Part shown: positions 1 to 13,000 of the stretch, piece by piece
Layout: each line of letters starts with the position of its first letter
Numbering within the stretch: position 1 is the stretch's first letter
NCBI GenBank assembly: GCA_947568835.1
Contig: OX387607.1
Span: forward strand, 12,167,701 to 12,231,700
Source of the DNA: Protonemura montana
Lineage: Eukaryota > Arthropoda > Insecta > Plecoptera > Nemouridae
DNA length: 64,000 nucleotides
Direction: 5' to 3'
Notes under the pieces: generated by a model
The model's database searches: none
Seen by the model: the letters and a program-made list of their open reading frames with translations, nothing else
What the model was told of the DNA's origin: nothing
Program-made: the position numbers and the translations under genes

Positions 1-46
1 AATAGAGACTAGATCATCCTAAAATTAGGTGAACCGCTCGTTTCAC

Positions 47-237
47 GATCCTTTTAAGGTGTAAAATAGGCATTGAAGCAAAGACCGAGTTCTTTACGAG
101 TGATTTCTGTGTAAGACTTTAACTTATGATCCCTGTTACTTATGATCCCTTTTAAGGTGTAAAATAGGCATTGAAGCAAAGACCGAGTTCTTTACGAGTG
201 ATTTCTGTGTAAGACTTTAACTTATGATCCCTGTTAC
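47..237. repeat. Two-copy tandem duplication, 98-bp period
   Basis: The segment starting near the ccttttaaggtgtaaaatag motif (about position 50) recurs 98 bp later with almost no change, ending in the same cttatgatccctgtta motif. The two copies are near-identical, so the duplication is recent. It lies downstream of the Arg/Ser-rich gene on the minus strand, or in an intron of it if the splice donor at 504-509 is used. No gene is visible in 1-466. Confidence 0.85.
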
Positions 238-466
238 CATACCTGGAATTAAGAGTGTGCCCAATTCGTTATCCCCTGAGAGACAGGATGTAATCCTATC
301 TCCCAGAGGCAAGTAAAAACTTAGGGATGTAAACAAGGAGATGCAGTGTGGTTGTACTGATGCACAACGGATCTGGTGGTTTTGAAATTAAATCTTACAT
401 GTGATGCACGCACCCAAATTCGAGTTCAGAAAAATATTACGTAGAAGCTGTTTGCATTACAGTAAG

Positions 467-2065
467 TCAAAAAGAAGAAACGCTACAAAGATAGTGATAC
501 CTAACGCACCTATGATCGTATCGCGCGGGTCCTGGCGACATCTCGAACGAAAACTCCGAGTTATGGCCGGTGGATATTGGCGACAGGTCCCCGTATCTCC
601 TCCCCCGCAACCTCCTACGACTCTCCTCAATCCTCCGCCTCTCACGCTCAATTGACCTGTCTCGAGACGCAGACCGCTCGTGCCGCTTCCTGTCACGCAG
701 ATCACGCATCAGCCGAATCTCGTCGTTAAGCTTCTCGTTGACCAATCGCTGCCGTTCTAACTCGCGGTCTGACGTTCTCAACTTTTCTCGCCGCAAGTCG
801 CGATCAAGCTCTTTGAGCCGCTCAAGACTTAGCTCACGACTCATCCGATCCTGATCTCGTTCAACTCGCTCCCGGCTCATTTCCTCAAAAGTACCTCGCG
901 GCTTTTTGCGTCCCTCGCTGCTGCCACTGGCCCGCCTCCGCTTTTCCGTCTTTGTAGTTTTCTCCGCCTTCTTTTCCTTCTCAGTGGCCTCTTTCTTCGC
1001 CCTGTCAGCAGCCTCTTTCTTGGCAAGCAATGCAGCGGCATCTGGGAGCAATACGTCTTCAGTGCCGGGTGGTAACAGGTTATCTTCGCTGTCCATTATC
1101 TTGGACTTGTCACGAACTTTTTCCACTCGCTTCTCGGCTTTCTTGCTTGGCGGCCCACCTTTGCCGTGTTCTTTCGTCCAATTCCTATCTGTATTTGGAC
1201 GGTCCGTGGTACGAGGCCTTCTTGACTCCAAGTTGTCTTTTTCTCTACTTCTCGGTAGGCACTCTCTCTCTCTGCTTCTTGGCAGTCGTTCCCGCTCCCT
1301 GCTTCGCGGTTTACGGTCTCTCGGTATGGGCCTGACAGGGTCGTGGTCTCTCTCCCGGCTCCTTGGTCTATGATCTCGTTCCCGGCTGCGAAAGTCACGA
1401 TGGCTTTCCCCTCTCTCTCTGCTGCTCCGCCGCATGCCTCTCTCTCTACTGACATGGCGGCCTTCGTGTTCCTTACTACGGAGCCTTTCTCTTAGGTCTC
1501 GCTCCCTGCGAATAGTCTCCTTTCGGGGATCCAACTCTATTACTGTATCTAAAAGTGCCGGCAATGTTGTTCCTTGCAAAGTTTGGTCACCATTAATTTT
1601 TAAAGCAGCCTTTTTAGCAGCTGCAATTTTATCACTGCTTGCTTTTCCCTTTTCCTGAGCAGCTGATTTATCTTCATCAATTGCTTCCTTATCTATCACG
1701 ATGGCTGCCGGCTTTGGCTTTATTGTAATCTTTGCCCTCACTGGTCTGGGAATGAATTCACGCTTCGGAACAACCGACTTTCCAAATTTAGTCGGGGCTG
1801 TAACAGGACTCGATTTAACGGCAGGATACTTCTTCTCCCCAGTGGCAATGGGTGCCAAAGCAACGCTTCCGACTTCCCTTTCACTTACAGCAGGAACCGA
1901 GTCTGTGGTCGTCAAGACTTCGTTGGCATTTTCGTCTCCGTCCGAGTAGCAGGAGTCGACCACAGCTAGGTTATCCAGGAATCCGTCTTCCATAAAGTCA
2001 GGGCATTCCTCCGCTTCGTCCTCGAATTTCGCCACCTCGACGGGCTCGGCTACGGTTTCTGACAT
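467..2065 (-). CDS. Arg/Ser/Glu-rich low-complexity nuclear-type protein, unrecognised
   Basis: One open exon of 532 codons starting at the ATG at 2063-2065. The first 60 residues are acidic. A Pro/Lys-rich stretch follows (about 75-170). Residues 180-300 are dense in SRERD/RSRERE repeats, as in splicing-associated RS-like proteins. About 355-500 is a highly charged Glu/Arg/Lys stretch likely to be helical or coiled coil. I see no RRM, zinc finger or enzyme motif. Known family: none assigned. A nuclear RNA-processing role is only inferred from composition. The 3' end is uncertain: a good splice donor (CATAG then gtgcgt, intron side at 504-509) precedes the stop by about 40 bases, and the last residues look non-conserved. 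The real gene may continue to the left of the window. Confidence 0.7.
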   Translation of the reverse strand: MSETVAEPVEVAKFEDEAEECPDFMEDGFLDNLAVVDSCYSDGDENANEVLTTTDSVPAVSEREVGSVALAPIATGEKKYPAVKSSPVTAPTKFGKSVVPKREFIPRPVRAKITIKPKPAAIVIDKEAIDEDKSAAQEKGKASSDKIAAAKKAALKINGDQTLQGTTLPALLDTVIELDPRKETIRRERDLRERLRSKEHEGRHVSRERGMRRSSRERGESHRDFRSRERDHRPRSRERDHDPVRPIPRDRKPRSRERERLPRSRERECLPRSREKDNLESRRPRTTDRPNTDRNWTKEHGKGGPPSKKAEKRVEKVRDKSKIMDSEDNLLPPGTEDVLLPDAAALLAKKEAADRAKKEATEKEKKAEKTTKTEKRRRASGSSEGRKKPRGTFEEMSRERVERDQDRMSRELSLERLKELDRDLRREKLRTSDRELERQRLVNEKLNDEIRLMRDLRDRKRHERSASRDRSIERERRRIEESRRRLRGRRYGDLSPISTGHNSEFSFEMSPGPARYDHRCVRYHYLCSVSSF

Positions 2066-3670
2066 TGAATTGAGTTCTGCCTGTTCACATTTGAATTATT
2101 GATTGAACCGAACGCAGATTTGTTAATGCAATAAATGAATCGGCTTTCATTTTACGCTCGTGATAGCTCCATGACGATTGCCTCGGCCACCATATTTGTA
2201 AACTTTTAACGAATCACGAGTGACTACTGCTCTGCCGAAAAATGGAGGTAATTTCAAAATAATTTAGTTGCAAACGAAGGGATTTTTTTAATTTAATTAT
2301 TTTTAACTTGTTGCAAAATAAAGGCTTTGATGCAAATATTTTTCAGAGTATATTCTCAAAAAGATATAAGTTCTCACTGTGAATTATACCGTTGAAGCAT
2401 AGGTTAAAGATCTACCCAGTATTTACAACAAACCCATGCATAGACTAAGCTTCATGTAAGTACAAGTCAAAAGGCATTCAATTAGCATGCAATTACAAAC
2501 GATTTAGCGTGGACAAAACGTATAGCTTAAAGTATGACGGGCCGACCTCGTGATAGGCACTTCTGCTCATTCATTTCCGAAATCTTCAGCAACATATTGC
2601 ATTTCTCAATGGAACTTGTTGTGTGGCATAACTTGTACTGTGATCATCGTAGTTGGTTTCACGTTGGCAAACACAACATAAGTGAAAAAGAAATAAAATT
2701 TAAATAAATTCTTATTGCATAACTAAAATTATTTTGTGGTATTATGCGCAATGCCATTTAAAATGGAATACTGTATTTCTTCTGCCTCATCTATTGTTTT
2801 TGGCAAGGACAGTTTTTGTGTTTGTTCAGATTTTTTGTATAGGTTGAGACATTTTTGAAACATTTATCCTTCTCTTATTCTTAACCATATTTTATTGAAA
2901 TGTGTTTAAATATGACCATGACTTTAGCATAGGATAGCGTGGGGATGGTCAGCAAGGTTAGTTAGCTAATACTTGGTTTGTAGGTAAATCTAGGCTGGCA
3001 CTGCCAAATGCTGAATACAGACAGGCAGGGGGCAACTAGCACTCCTTGAAACTCGGTAACTTATTGCCATCTCTTTGAGAAATCTTTAATTGGCCGTCAC
3101 ACAGCATGCCTCTTCGACCTGAAACTCTCCTAACTCTTAATCCCGCTTTATGCTTTTCCCAAAACTAACACCAACACAACATCTCACCAACACTGACCCT
3201 GATTTTTTTTTCAGTTTTGAGTCAGAAATTTTCTTCTTCCCATCTATTTTAGTGATTATTTCTTTTTAAAATTGAAATTAAGTACTTGGTTTTCTTCCCT
3301 TGAGAATTAGAGACTACCTAAAAAGTAGTTAGCAGCTACAACCCAAGTTAAAATATAAAAGTTGACATTTTTAGCGTAGGTGCTTTCCTACTTCATTAGT
3401 TCTTCTAGCAACTGGTGCCTCAGAATGTTTAATAAATACATTCATTCTAAGAGATCTTTCAATAGCTTTGTTCAGAAACCACAGCAAATTAACCAAAGCA
3501 ATTTGATTGGCTTGAAGTATATTCCTATACTAATTTTGCACCAATGTAGGTGCAATGCGCTCCTACAGAAATCTTTAATACATTGAAACAAACCCGTTCG
3601 ATCTTTTGACTTAAAGAATGTGTGCACCAACCCTCCAAGGATTCTTAAAAAACAAAATTTCACTTAAATA
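2066..3670. other. Intergenic: upstream region of the Arg/Ser-rich gene
   Basis: AT-rich sequence between the start of the Arg/Ser-rich gene (-) and the 3' end of calcineurin B (-). It must hold the promoter of the former, somewhere above 2066, but I see no clear core element. The only open frames are short and unlike known proteins. No repeat family was recognised. Confidence 0.5.
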
Positions 3671-4650
3671 TAAGTCTTTACGATATTTTCTTTATTCAAG
3701 AAGGATGAAAAAAGTTTCAAGACAGAATAACACAGCGACGTCCGCGATCGTTTTGCACTTGATCTTCATTCACAACATATGAACGACAATTGCAGCATTA
3801 TCGATGACACTTACATAATTATAATAATAATGTAATACATACATACATATATATGAAGGTATATTATATGTATGTATATAATATTCATGTATATAATAAG
3901 CTTATCGCAGTAGGTACAATAAACCGTTCGAGAAGTGCATTATTATTTGCTAGAGAAAATGACTTGTAGCACTCTCGCCGCTAAGCAATACGCGATCTTA
4001 GTTAGTCGACTTTCATCCGACGGGCAGACAGGCAAACGAGACATGCACACCAAGGAAAGAAATAGACTCTTATTTATACTGTAACAGCCCTACTTACATA
4101 AAGACTACAAACAAACCTAGCTTGGGAAGTAAACGCTCGCATATTTATATTTATGTATAATAATATATGTATAATTCTTAAATTTTAAGTGTGTTTTGCT
4201 TCTTCTTCTTCTTTTTCTTCTTCATTATCATGTATAGTTTTGTATGTTTAAATATGTTCAAGTTTAAATGTTGGTTACGTATATAATATAACGTGATTAG
4301 TGCAGGAGATGCATGCAATAAAAAATCGCCACACCGGTTACAATAATGGGGGGCGGTCTTTGGTTGCTACCCTAAAATCGCCGTTCGAAACCGAGAATCA
4401 AGATCGCACGAACGCCGTTTTTTTCGGCACTGCATAAAGCGACAACTCGGTCCGGCTGACGAGTCCAGCGTTTGATTTAACAAGACACACACGAGTAGTA
4501 CACGCAGTTATTTATAAGAGTAGGTACAGTTAAATGTAAGAACTCGACTGGGAATTCAATCGGTTGGTAGGATAAAGAAGTATGTATAACACGACGAAAC
4601 GGAGGTTCAAAACCATGGGGGGAGGACGCAACGGCGGCGCCAGCGACGCT
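3671..4650 (-). other. Calcineurin B 3' UTR with candidate poly(A) signal
   Basis: Follows the calcineurin B stop codon on the minus strand. TTTATT at 3691-3696 reads AATAAA on the minus strand and is the first well-placed poly(A) signal I see, giving a UTR of roughly 0.97 kb. It contains an AT/TATG microsatellite-like stretch (about 3835-3900) and a CTT-repeat stretch near 4200. The UTR boundary is inferred. Confidence 0.5.
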
Positions 4651-6731
4651 CTAAACGTCCACCACCATCTTTTTGTGGATGTCCGTGTTGCCCACCACCT
4701 GGGGAAAAAACAACGGGGATAAATGAATGCTGATAACATTAAAAATCTTTCAAATAATAATTTAAAGGAAAGATCTGAGAAGAATGTAGGATAGGCAGGT
4801 GCTGTGCACGAGATAATTTGGATTCAAGACCACTCTTTGTATAAATCAGAGGAGTTTTAAAAATTATGGTGGGCATAGCATATGCTAGGACTTGGCACCA
4901 CTTTCATTAAGTAAAAACCACAAGAGCTTAACTTTTAGAAGTGTTTTATATCATGCTTTGAAGTAAAAGAGGGTTAAACTGTGAATGAGTAAGGAAATGG
5001 GATTTTTTAAATAAATTACGTGATGACCAACTGGTTTCAATGCTCTGTCTGTAGCAATTAAAAATTGAGTGAAATTATCAGGATATGATATTAATGCTGG
5101 TGTCTTTGCAAACAAGACTGACAAAGATTAAGTTAAGCTTAAGAGCAAAAGAAAAGATCAGTGCTGGCAAAATTTACCATATCTAATGTTCACATCACAG
5201 CAGTGAGTAGAGTATGTACAAAATTAAACGCAGCCTTTCAATGGAAAATTATTTCTATTGTCGTAAGTGTTCCCTATAATCTACTACCCACTAGGATACC
5301 GTTTTTAGTTCTAAACGCTAATCCTACAGTCTTATTAGAATTGAGTGCTATAAAAAATTCACTAAATTATATCACTAGCATAGGCAATACTCACAGAACA
5401 AAATTCTTCGAAGTTGATTTTGCCGTCTTCGTCTTTATCTGCGAAGAGAATCGTCTTATCGACGATCTGCTGGAGTTGGGTATCTTTTAAATTGTTGCCT
5501 ACCATCATTTTCAGCACCTGCAAGACAAACAACCGACTTTGATAACATATCCTAGCAATATGATGCTGAGAGATAGATTTTACGTTCCGTTCGGAGAGAA
5601 GAAACTCACTTGAAAAAGCTCTCCGTTGGAGATGTACCCGTCATTGTCCATGTCATAAATACGGAATGCAAACCTCAACTTTGACTCCTTGTCTCCTTTC
5701 ACGCTGAATTGAGACACTCCTTGTATGAACTCTATCGATTGGGAAAAAAAAACCATCAATGAGGGACTAGGGCCAAGTCAAAGCTCAATCATAGAATCAA
5801 AGATCAATCATAAACCGATGCTGCAAGTGTTGCTGGTTCCACTAAAAATTCATTCAATCAATTAGTAAATCTTTGATCACCTGATTGTAATTAGAACTCG
5901 GAACATAGAAATTCAATATGTTTGAAACAAAATATTGGGCTTAGGCATAACCTATATCCTCTGTGGTTTTACTTAACAGCTTGAGACATATGTTTTCAGG
6001 AGACATTTGAGCTAGAAATTTTAAAGTAAAAGTTGCTATCTCCCACCTTTAAAATCAACTTCACCGTTTCCATCTGCGTCAAAGATATCGATGACGCGTT
6101 GCACAAGAGGATTCTGTTGTAATTCTGGCAGTGACATGAACTCATCAATGCTGAGTGCTCCAGAGTTGTCTAAGTCAAGCTTTCGGAAACGCTTGCCCAG
6201 TCGTCTGATCTCGTCAGCATCGACTGGAAACAGAAGTAAGTCAAAACATGAAACTAGCATCATACATGACTACCAGTTAGTATGCATTAGCAGGTGTGTA
6301 AACAAACCTACCAAAGCTTGGTACAAGGTATTAACTTGCAACGAGTTAGCTCTTAACGAACTGGGTATCTAAAGCGTTACAACGTGTAGGGCCAGTTGGC
6401 TTAGTGAGCAATTAAATTTTATGATAGATGGATGCGTAGGTACTTACAATTGGAGCATAGCTCCATTGGCAGTGAACTTTCATTACCCTGAAATAAAGAG
6501 TAGGTATGCTGAAATGAGCAACAATTATAGATTCTAGGATGGAATATTAATTGTGAAATATATGCATCTGGGTTGAGGGCCCCCAGGCCTATATTAGGGC
6601 AAGGGCTAGTGAGCTGCAAAATTTCGATTTCACAAGTCCATCTCGTGCGAATGGATTTGGCAATATGCACGGGCCAAAAGGGCGTGACGGCGACCTAATA
6701 AAGTAAGTAAATAGATGTTAACACTTACCAT
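4651..6731 (-). CDS. CanB: Calcineurin subunit B (PPP3R1-type), complete
   Basis: Regulatory Ca2+-binding subunit of the phosphatase calcineurin. Six coding exons, high to low: 6729-6731 (just the ATG), 6448-6487, 6047-6223, 5610-5731, 5395-5517, 4651-4698 (TAG at 4651-4653). The sum is 513 nt, or 170 residues, the same as the human protein. All junctions are GT-AG. The protein starts M-G-N-E, so Gly2 is available for N-myristoylation. Four EF hands are visible: [39 protein letters not shown] and [13 protein letters not shown], with the conserved [20 protein letters not shown] between the first two. The tail [10 protein letters not shown] matches the family. An ATG-only first coding exon is, as I recall, also found in the mammalian gene. 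It is transcribed away from eEF1-gamma from a shared upstream region. Confidence 0.97.
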
Positions 6732-7000
6732 ACTTAGCTAATGTTCTGTCAAATGTCAAAATCCTAGCGATAATCCCTATTTTGTCACTCAGTAACTCAT
6801 CTGTTGCGCTGAACGCAAAGTGTCAGGAAAGCTGAACGGTCGGATTCTACTTTGGTCCTAAATCCAAGAGAGTTCGGGCATGACAGGGGTGGCCAAGGGG
6901 TGCCCAAAATAGTACGAATATCGCACAACTTGGCGCACGACTTGCTCAGCCGACGTGTGTAGACATCTTCCGTCTCTCTCTCTTACGTACTGACACGGCA
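6732..7000. promoter_or_regulatory. Head-to-head promoter region of calcineurin B and eEF1-gamma
   Basis: Only 269 bp separate the two start codons, so both 5' UTRs and promoters lie here. Close to the eEF1-gamma ATG is a pyrimidine tract (about 6966-6984, cttccgtctctctctctta), as expected for a 5'TOP-type start of a translation-factor mRNA. No TATA box is obvious on either strand. A shared bidirectional promoter is inferred from spacing. Confidence 0.65.
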
Positions 7001-10000
7001 ATGGCGTCTGGAGTGAGTATTGTACACCAATTTACATCGGCCTTATTCTATGGCATCGTAGCTTCTTAATCACGTTTAATATTTTTAATAAATTGCCCCA
7101 ACATTGGTTAATGTGGTTGGGTTTTTATTTGACAGACTTTGTACACCTACCCGGAGAATTACCGGGCATACAAGGCCCAGATTGCGGCCAAGTATTCCGG
7201 TGCCAACGTGAAGGTCGCCCAGGGATTCGTATTCGGCGAGACCAACAAGACCCCGGCCTTTCTCAAGAAGTTTCCTCTCGGAAAGGTGAGCCAGGCTGCA
7301 AATGCCGTCATAATTTTGCTTATCTATCCGCTAAAATTGAGTTTGACATCCAATCTGGCACTACAGTGAACCATGCTTTCGTTGGTCTCTCAAGGGCCGC
7401 ATTGTCTTATATCCTTAAATATTCGTTCTAATGCCATTCAGGGCTCAACAGAGTCATGACTAAAAAGCCACCCCTTAGCTTTAGTTCCTGGTCCAGTACC
7501 TGTCCTTGCTGCTGTAGTGTGTCGCTGGCAACCTTTCTCAAAGGCGAACACATAACCTAGATCATGTGCTACGTAACACAGAAGGGGAAATTAAAGCGGC
7601 ATTTCAGTGAGTTTAATCCTTGAAAATGTCTCGCTGAAAATACCCTACAGTCATCTTCAAAAGTAATTTTTGTTGGCGTTATTATTTGGCAGATTTTTTT
7701 GAACCATTCGAAACCTCTCTAAGAGAGTTCACAACTTAGATTATTTGCTACGTAACATGAAAGGAAAATTACAGCTGCAACTTTGTCCTGTCCTTGCTGC
7801 TGTAGTGGTGTGTCGCACTGGCCTCCTTTCTCAAAGGCGAACACATAACTTCGATTATGTGCTACGTAACACAGAAAGGAAAATTAAAGCGGCATTTCAG
7901 TGAGTTTAATCCTTGAAAATGTCTCGCTGAAAATACCCTACAGTCATCTTCAAAAGTAATTTTTGTTGGCGTTATTATTTGGCAGATTTTTTTGAACCAT
8001 TCGGAACCTCTCGAAGGCAACTCATAACTTAGATTATTTGCTACGTAACAAAGAAAGGAAAATTATAGCTGCAACTTTGTACAAACTGGCTTCCTATGCC
8101 AAACTTTTGCAGAGATTGCACGACAATAGCCTGTTTGCGATCTCATGTGCGTAGTGAACAGCAATCGAACCCTATCTATGATATTTCCGTTGTTTCAGGT
8201 TCCTGCTTTCGAATCAAATGATGGCAAGTTGTTAACGGAGAGCAATGCCATCGCGTACTTTGGTGAGAAAACTTTTTTTTTAGTAGATATTTTGAAACCC
8301 AACAATATCTTAAACCAGCTCAAATGATGATACCTATTCTGACATCTCTTATGAATACATGTTGATTTCAACACTTCTCAACTGACGAGCTTTTAAGATA
8401 CCGTAAATTAATATTACAATCCTAAACCATCTCAGATTACCTCATGAGGCAGGAAGATAGTCTTTTCTCATTCTGGTCTTTCTTTATTTTCCACTTGGTG
8501 TGGAAACCAAAGGCCAGTAAGTCAAGATCAAGATGCCCATCTGTATTTTTGCTTCCTCACTGCCCTCTTCCTCCCCATTGTACAAACTTAAACTTGCCAT
8601 TCCCATTGACTTGGCTTCAAAGCTCAATATTAATTCAAACGTCCTCCATTCCTCTGAGCAGTTGGCAATGCCCAGCTCCGCGGGCAGACAGACATCGAGC
8701 GCTCTCAGGTCGTGCAGTGGATGGACTTCGCAGACAGCGAGGTTTTGCCTGCTTCAAGCGCGTGGGTCTTTCCATACCTGGGAATCTTGCCTCAAAACAA
8801 GCAGGTGCGTTCAAAATCCAAGGCTAGGCTAGCAGATCATCTTTTACCATCAATACCTACCTTAACCCATTAACGTCCAAGAAAAAAACTACGAACAAAA
8901 ATTATGTTTAAATGTTATTGATAATAACATATTGAGCAAAGTATCGTTCAGGAAAAGAAAAATTGAAAACCCCTCAAACTTTCACAGTTCAATACTGGGT
9001 CATTCCATGTGTAATCACTCACCTCAAACTTTGACCGACCCAGATTTTGATGAAAATTGGTATACTTGTTAAGTTTGTTGACTTAGGGGCTATTTTTTAA
9101 TTTTTTTTTTTTGGTCCAACCGTTCGGATATTACAAGGGGGGGAAGTTGGGGTCATTTTGCCCCCCGCGCGTGTAGTGACCACCCTTTCTACGCAATATC
9201 TAGGGTTCTATGGGAGCTACAGAGCTGGGAAAAAAATCATCTGAAAGGTAATTTCATACCCTACCTGAATATGGAAACAAAAATGACGATATGTTAATAC
9301 GAATTTAATTGTGATTTTACACATCTGCATTTTCCAAAATGACCATATCGCTGATGAGTCATTTTTGATTTGCCTGATTTTTTTTCTATATGTACAGAAC
9401 ATACATATGATCATGTGTTCCAAAAATCAAGATGGGTGTTCTACTACTTTCCAAGAAAAAAAAATGTTTTCTGCAAATTCATTCATAATATAAATTAATA
9501 TGAACTGAATTTAAGACAACATTCAAGAAAATGATCATTACTTACAATCATAGCTACTATGAAGTACAAATTTGCATATCTTAAGAGAGATGTAGTTTAC
9601 CTTATTGAGGTACATATTTTATAAGCCCTGCTGTTGCCCTGTTGGTGTCTGTAGCCGACAAAAAGTATGTTCGACCAGTTGCCGTGTTGGGGTCGGCCAG
9701 TGTTAAAACATCAGCAAAAGCTACAATTAGTTTGTCTTGTACACTGGGATAAAAATATGATGGAGCTGGTCCATGAGGGTGTAGAAAGTTGACTTGAAGT
9801 TCAAGAGACTGTGATGATTTTTCAAGAACACACGCTAGCCACCAGTCTTCGTTGTATGCTACAGTGATGAAACTGCCCACGTCTTTGAACTCAAACTCGG
9901 GTATTTCTGCTGCTGTTGCTTCCTCCTCTTCTTCTTCTTCTTCTTCTTCTCCTTCTTCATTTTTCTCAACAATCTTCACAATGTTGATTTCTTCAGAAAG

Positions 10001-13000
10001 AGAAAAGTGTTTCACATGTAAGGAAGTTAGCGATTTTGGGTAGAACGCATGAAAGCTTCTTGTGCCTACGATAGTTTTTAATTCTTTGAATCGTTCTTTA
10101 AGTTTGATGCCATTTGCTGTAATCTCTTCATTGGCTACAAACACAAAATTTACAGTCCACACATTTTCTGTTGCCCACCGGTAAAAGTCTATCGGCGTCA
10201 TTATTTGGTCGGCATATGGTTTCTGTAAACTTGCCCGTGCTGCATTTCGTTTTACAGTCCCACCAACTCCATCGCATGGTCCTTTACCGTGGGATGTGGC
10301 AAAAAAATGCCACTCAGCAGTTAGTTCGAAGTCAACTTCATGATGGCACAAGTTGGAAAAATTCTTCTTATTCTTATATTGGGCTGCCGCTCCATCAGAA
10401 AAGTAAATTAAATGGGATACATCCGAAATGTTTTGTTTCAGGTGTCTTATCAGGTGCTTTTGGAAAGTGTGCACAGTAACGGTGTCATGAGTTAGCGAGT
10501 CAGAAATGACAACGTAACTTAAATGTTGTATGTCTCGATCTTCAGGCTTAAAGTAACACACAAATGGGTGAAGGGTGCATTGGCTGTTATTCCAATGGTA
10601 ACCTTGTGCAGCATCCTGGAGCACAAAAGAATAATTCTCAGCGAAGTCGCCCACTACTAAAACTTCCCCTGGTTTAAGGTTGGCTTTCTTCTCCTGCATG
10701 AATGCCGCTTGCTGCCGTGCAATAAAATCATGATTTCTTAATAAAATGCATTTTTCAATAAAACAGTCAACAAACTCATCTGTAGGTTTCGTAATTGTCT
10801 CTAGGGTACATCTGTCTGTTGACAGCCACTGTTTATAAGTCACAGAGTCTATGAAATTTTCACTGAATGAGATTTCTAGCCATTCACGAAGTTCATCGGT
10901 TCCCGGACAATTGCCACACTTTCCTACAAAGCAGTTGAGAAGCGGGGGGTTGCACATGAGGCTGGCAAGGCAGTGTTGGTATGATTTGATGGTACCGTCT
11001 GAAAGCAAAGGCAGCTTTGCTCCCAAAGCCATCAACTTAACGTTTTGGTGTATCGTACAGACACAGACAGAATGTGTCCCAGCTGCTCCTGCCAGAACAC
11101 AATGTTTGGGTCTGAGCTCTGCAAACTTCGAGAATCCAACCTTGATGTCGGGATATTTATCTTTGAAGCTGCGATACACTTCACTTAAGTTGCTTAACAC
11201 TAGTCTCTTCTGGCGGTGAACTCGATTGTCACCCACTTTAACCGAGACAAAATCTTTTTTACCCGGCATGACACGGCTTACATCATCATTTTCATAAAAC
11301 TCTTCAATCAGTTGAATGCAATCAGGGGAAAGAGTTTTTCCTGCTTTTTGATTTGCAGATGGCAGTATCCCTTGGGCCTTTACTAGTTGTTTGGTTTTAC
11401 GTACCAAATGGTTAGATGCATTGAACTCTTGCATTATTCTCTTAATGCTCCAACTTTTTGGAAGCACAGATAAAATTGTTATTTTCTCGCTTCTGGTACT
11501 CGTCTTAAACTTTTCTTTCAGTTGTGCTATTATCTCTGACCCATCACGGATGCTGTCCTTGCACTCCTCTGAAGATGTCAAATCTTCTTTGCTGATTTCT
11601 TCATTACTGGGAGATACTAGTTCCAATCTCTTCTTTACACCTTGTGTTATTTCGCTGAACTTTCTTTTCGAATAAAACATAGATTTACCCTTTAGTTTGG
11701 TGGTATTAATAGGTGACACACCAAATGCAGCTAAAGACTGATTCACGGCATCTGCTTCACAGGGTATGTCCACGAAAGGTAGGTCAAGTTCAGTGGATTT
11801 AGTTGGCGTTAGAACAGAAACGGTTGTTAGTTCCTTCAGCCTGAGCGAGAGCAGCTTACGGCAAGTTGAGCATAATTTCTTTCCAGGGATGAGGTCGGCA
11901 ATCTCCAAGTATTTCGTCCTGGATGCTGCATTAATTTCTCTTAACCCATTAACTTTCACTATTCCACAGTGAGCCTGAAACGGATCGCAGCATAACTTGT
12001 GGTGACAGCTATACAGACGAAGGAATTTCTTTTCATGTAAATGACACACGGTCTTCACATTATCACACTTAGTACGCAGAGCTAATGATAACTGCTGGTC
12101 ACTATTGAAACTTTCAATGCTTTTAATCGCTAGATCTTCGATGGGTCCACATTCTTCTTCAAAGAACAGTCCAATTGAGCACATTATGAATCTCTAAATA
12201 AAAGGTGCTTGAGAGCAAATTAGCTTCTATCCTCATCAACATGAGGCCAGAGACTGATTGCTTTAGTCCAGACAAGAAATTACCAAACTTTTTACTTGTA
12301 ACCTGTTACAACTTGATCCATGATTCAGGAGCATGACAAACAATCTATAGTTGTATTCTAGGGAATACCATTTTAAGATTCTTGTAGATGCAAGTCCAGA
12401 CAAGAAATGAACAAACTTTTGACTTCTATGAACTGTTTCAACTTGATCCATGATTTACAGGAATATGGCAAACAATCGATTTGTATTGTAGAGAATAACA
12501 TTTCAAGAACATGCAACTGTGCAAACAAAAATCAACTTTAATATAAAATATATGCCAGTGCTCTGATCACAATAATTGTGATCAAAATGCTGTTCTACTG
12601 GCAAAAAGGCACTTTTTTATAGAAAAAATTTTTTTTCTTGGAAAGTGGTAAAACACCCATCTTGATTTTTGGAACACATGATCATATGTATGTTCTGTAT
12701 ATATAGAAAAAAAATCAGGCAAATCAAAAATGACTCATCAGCGATATGGTCATTTTGGAAAATGCAGATGTGTAAAATCACAATTAAATTCGTATTAACA
12801 TATCGTCATTTTTGTTTCCATATTCAGGTAGGGTATGAAATTACCTTTCAGATGATTTTTTTCCCAGCTCTGTAGCTCCCATAGAACCCTAGATATTGCG
12901 TAGAAAGGGTGGTCACTACACGCCCGGGGGGCAAAATGACCCCAACTTCCCCCCCTTGTAATATCCGAACGGTTGGACCAAAAAAAAAAAAAAAAAAAAA

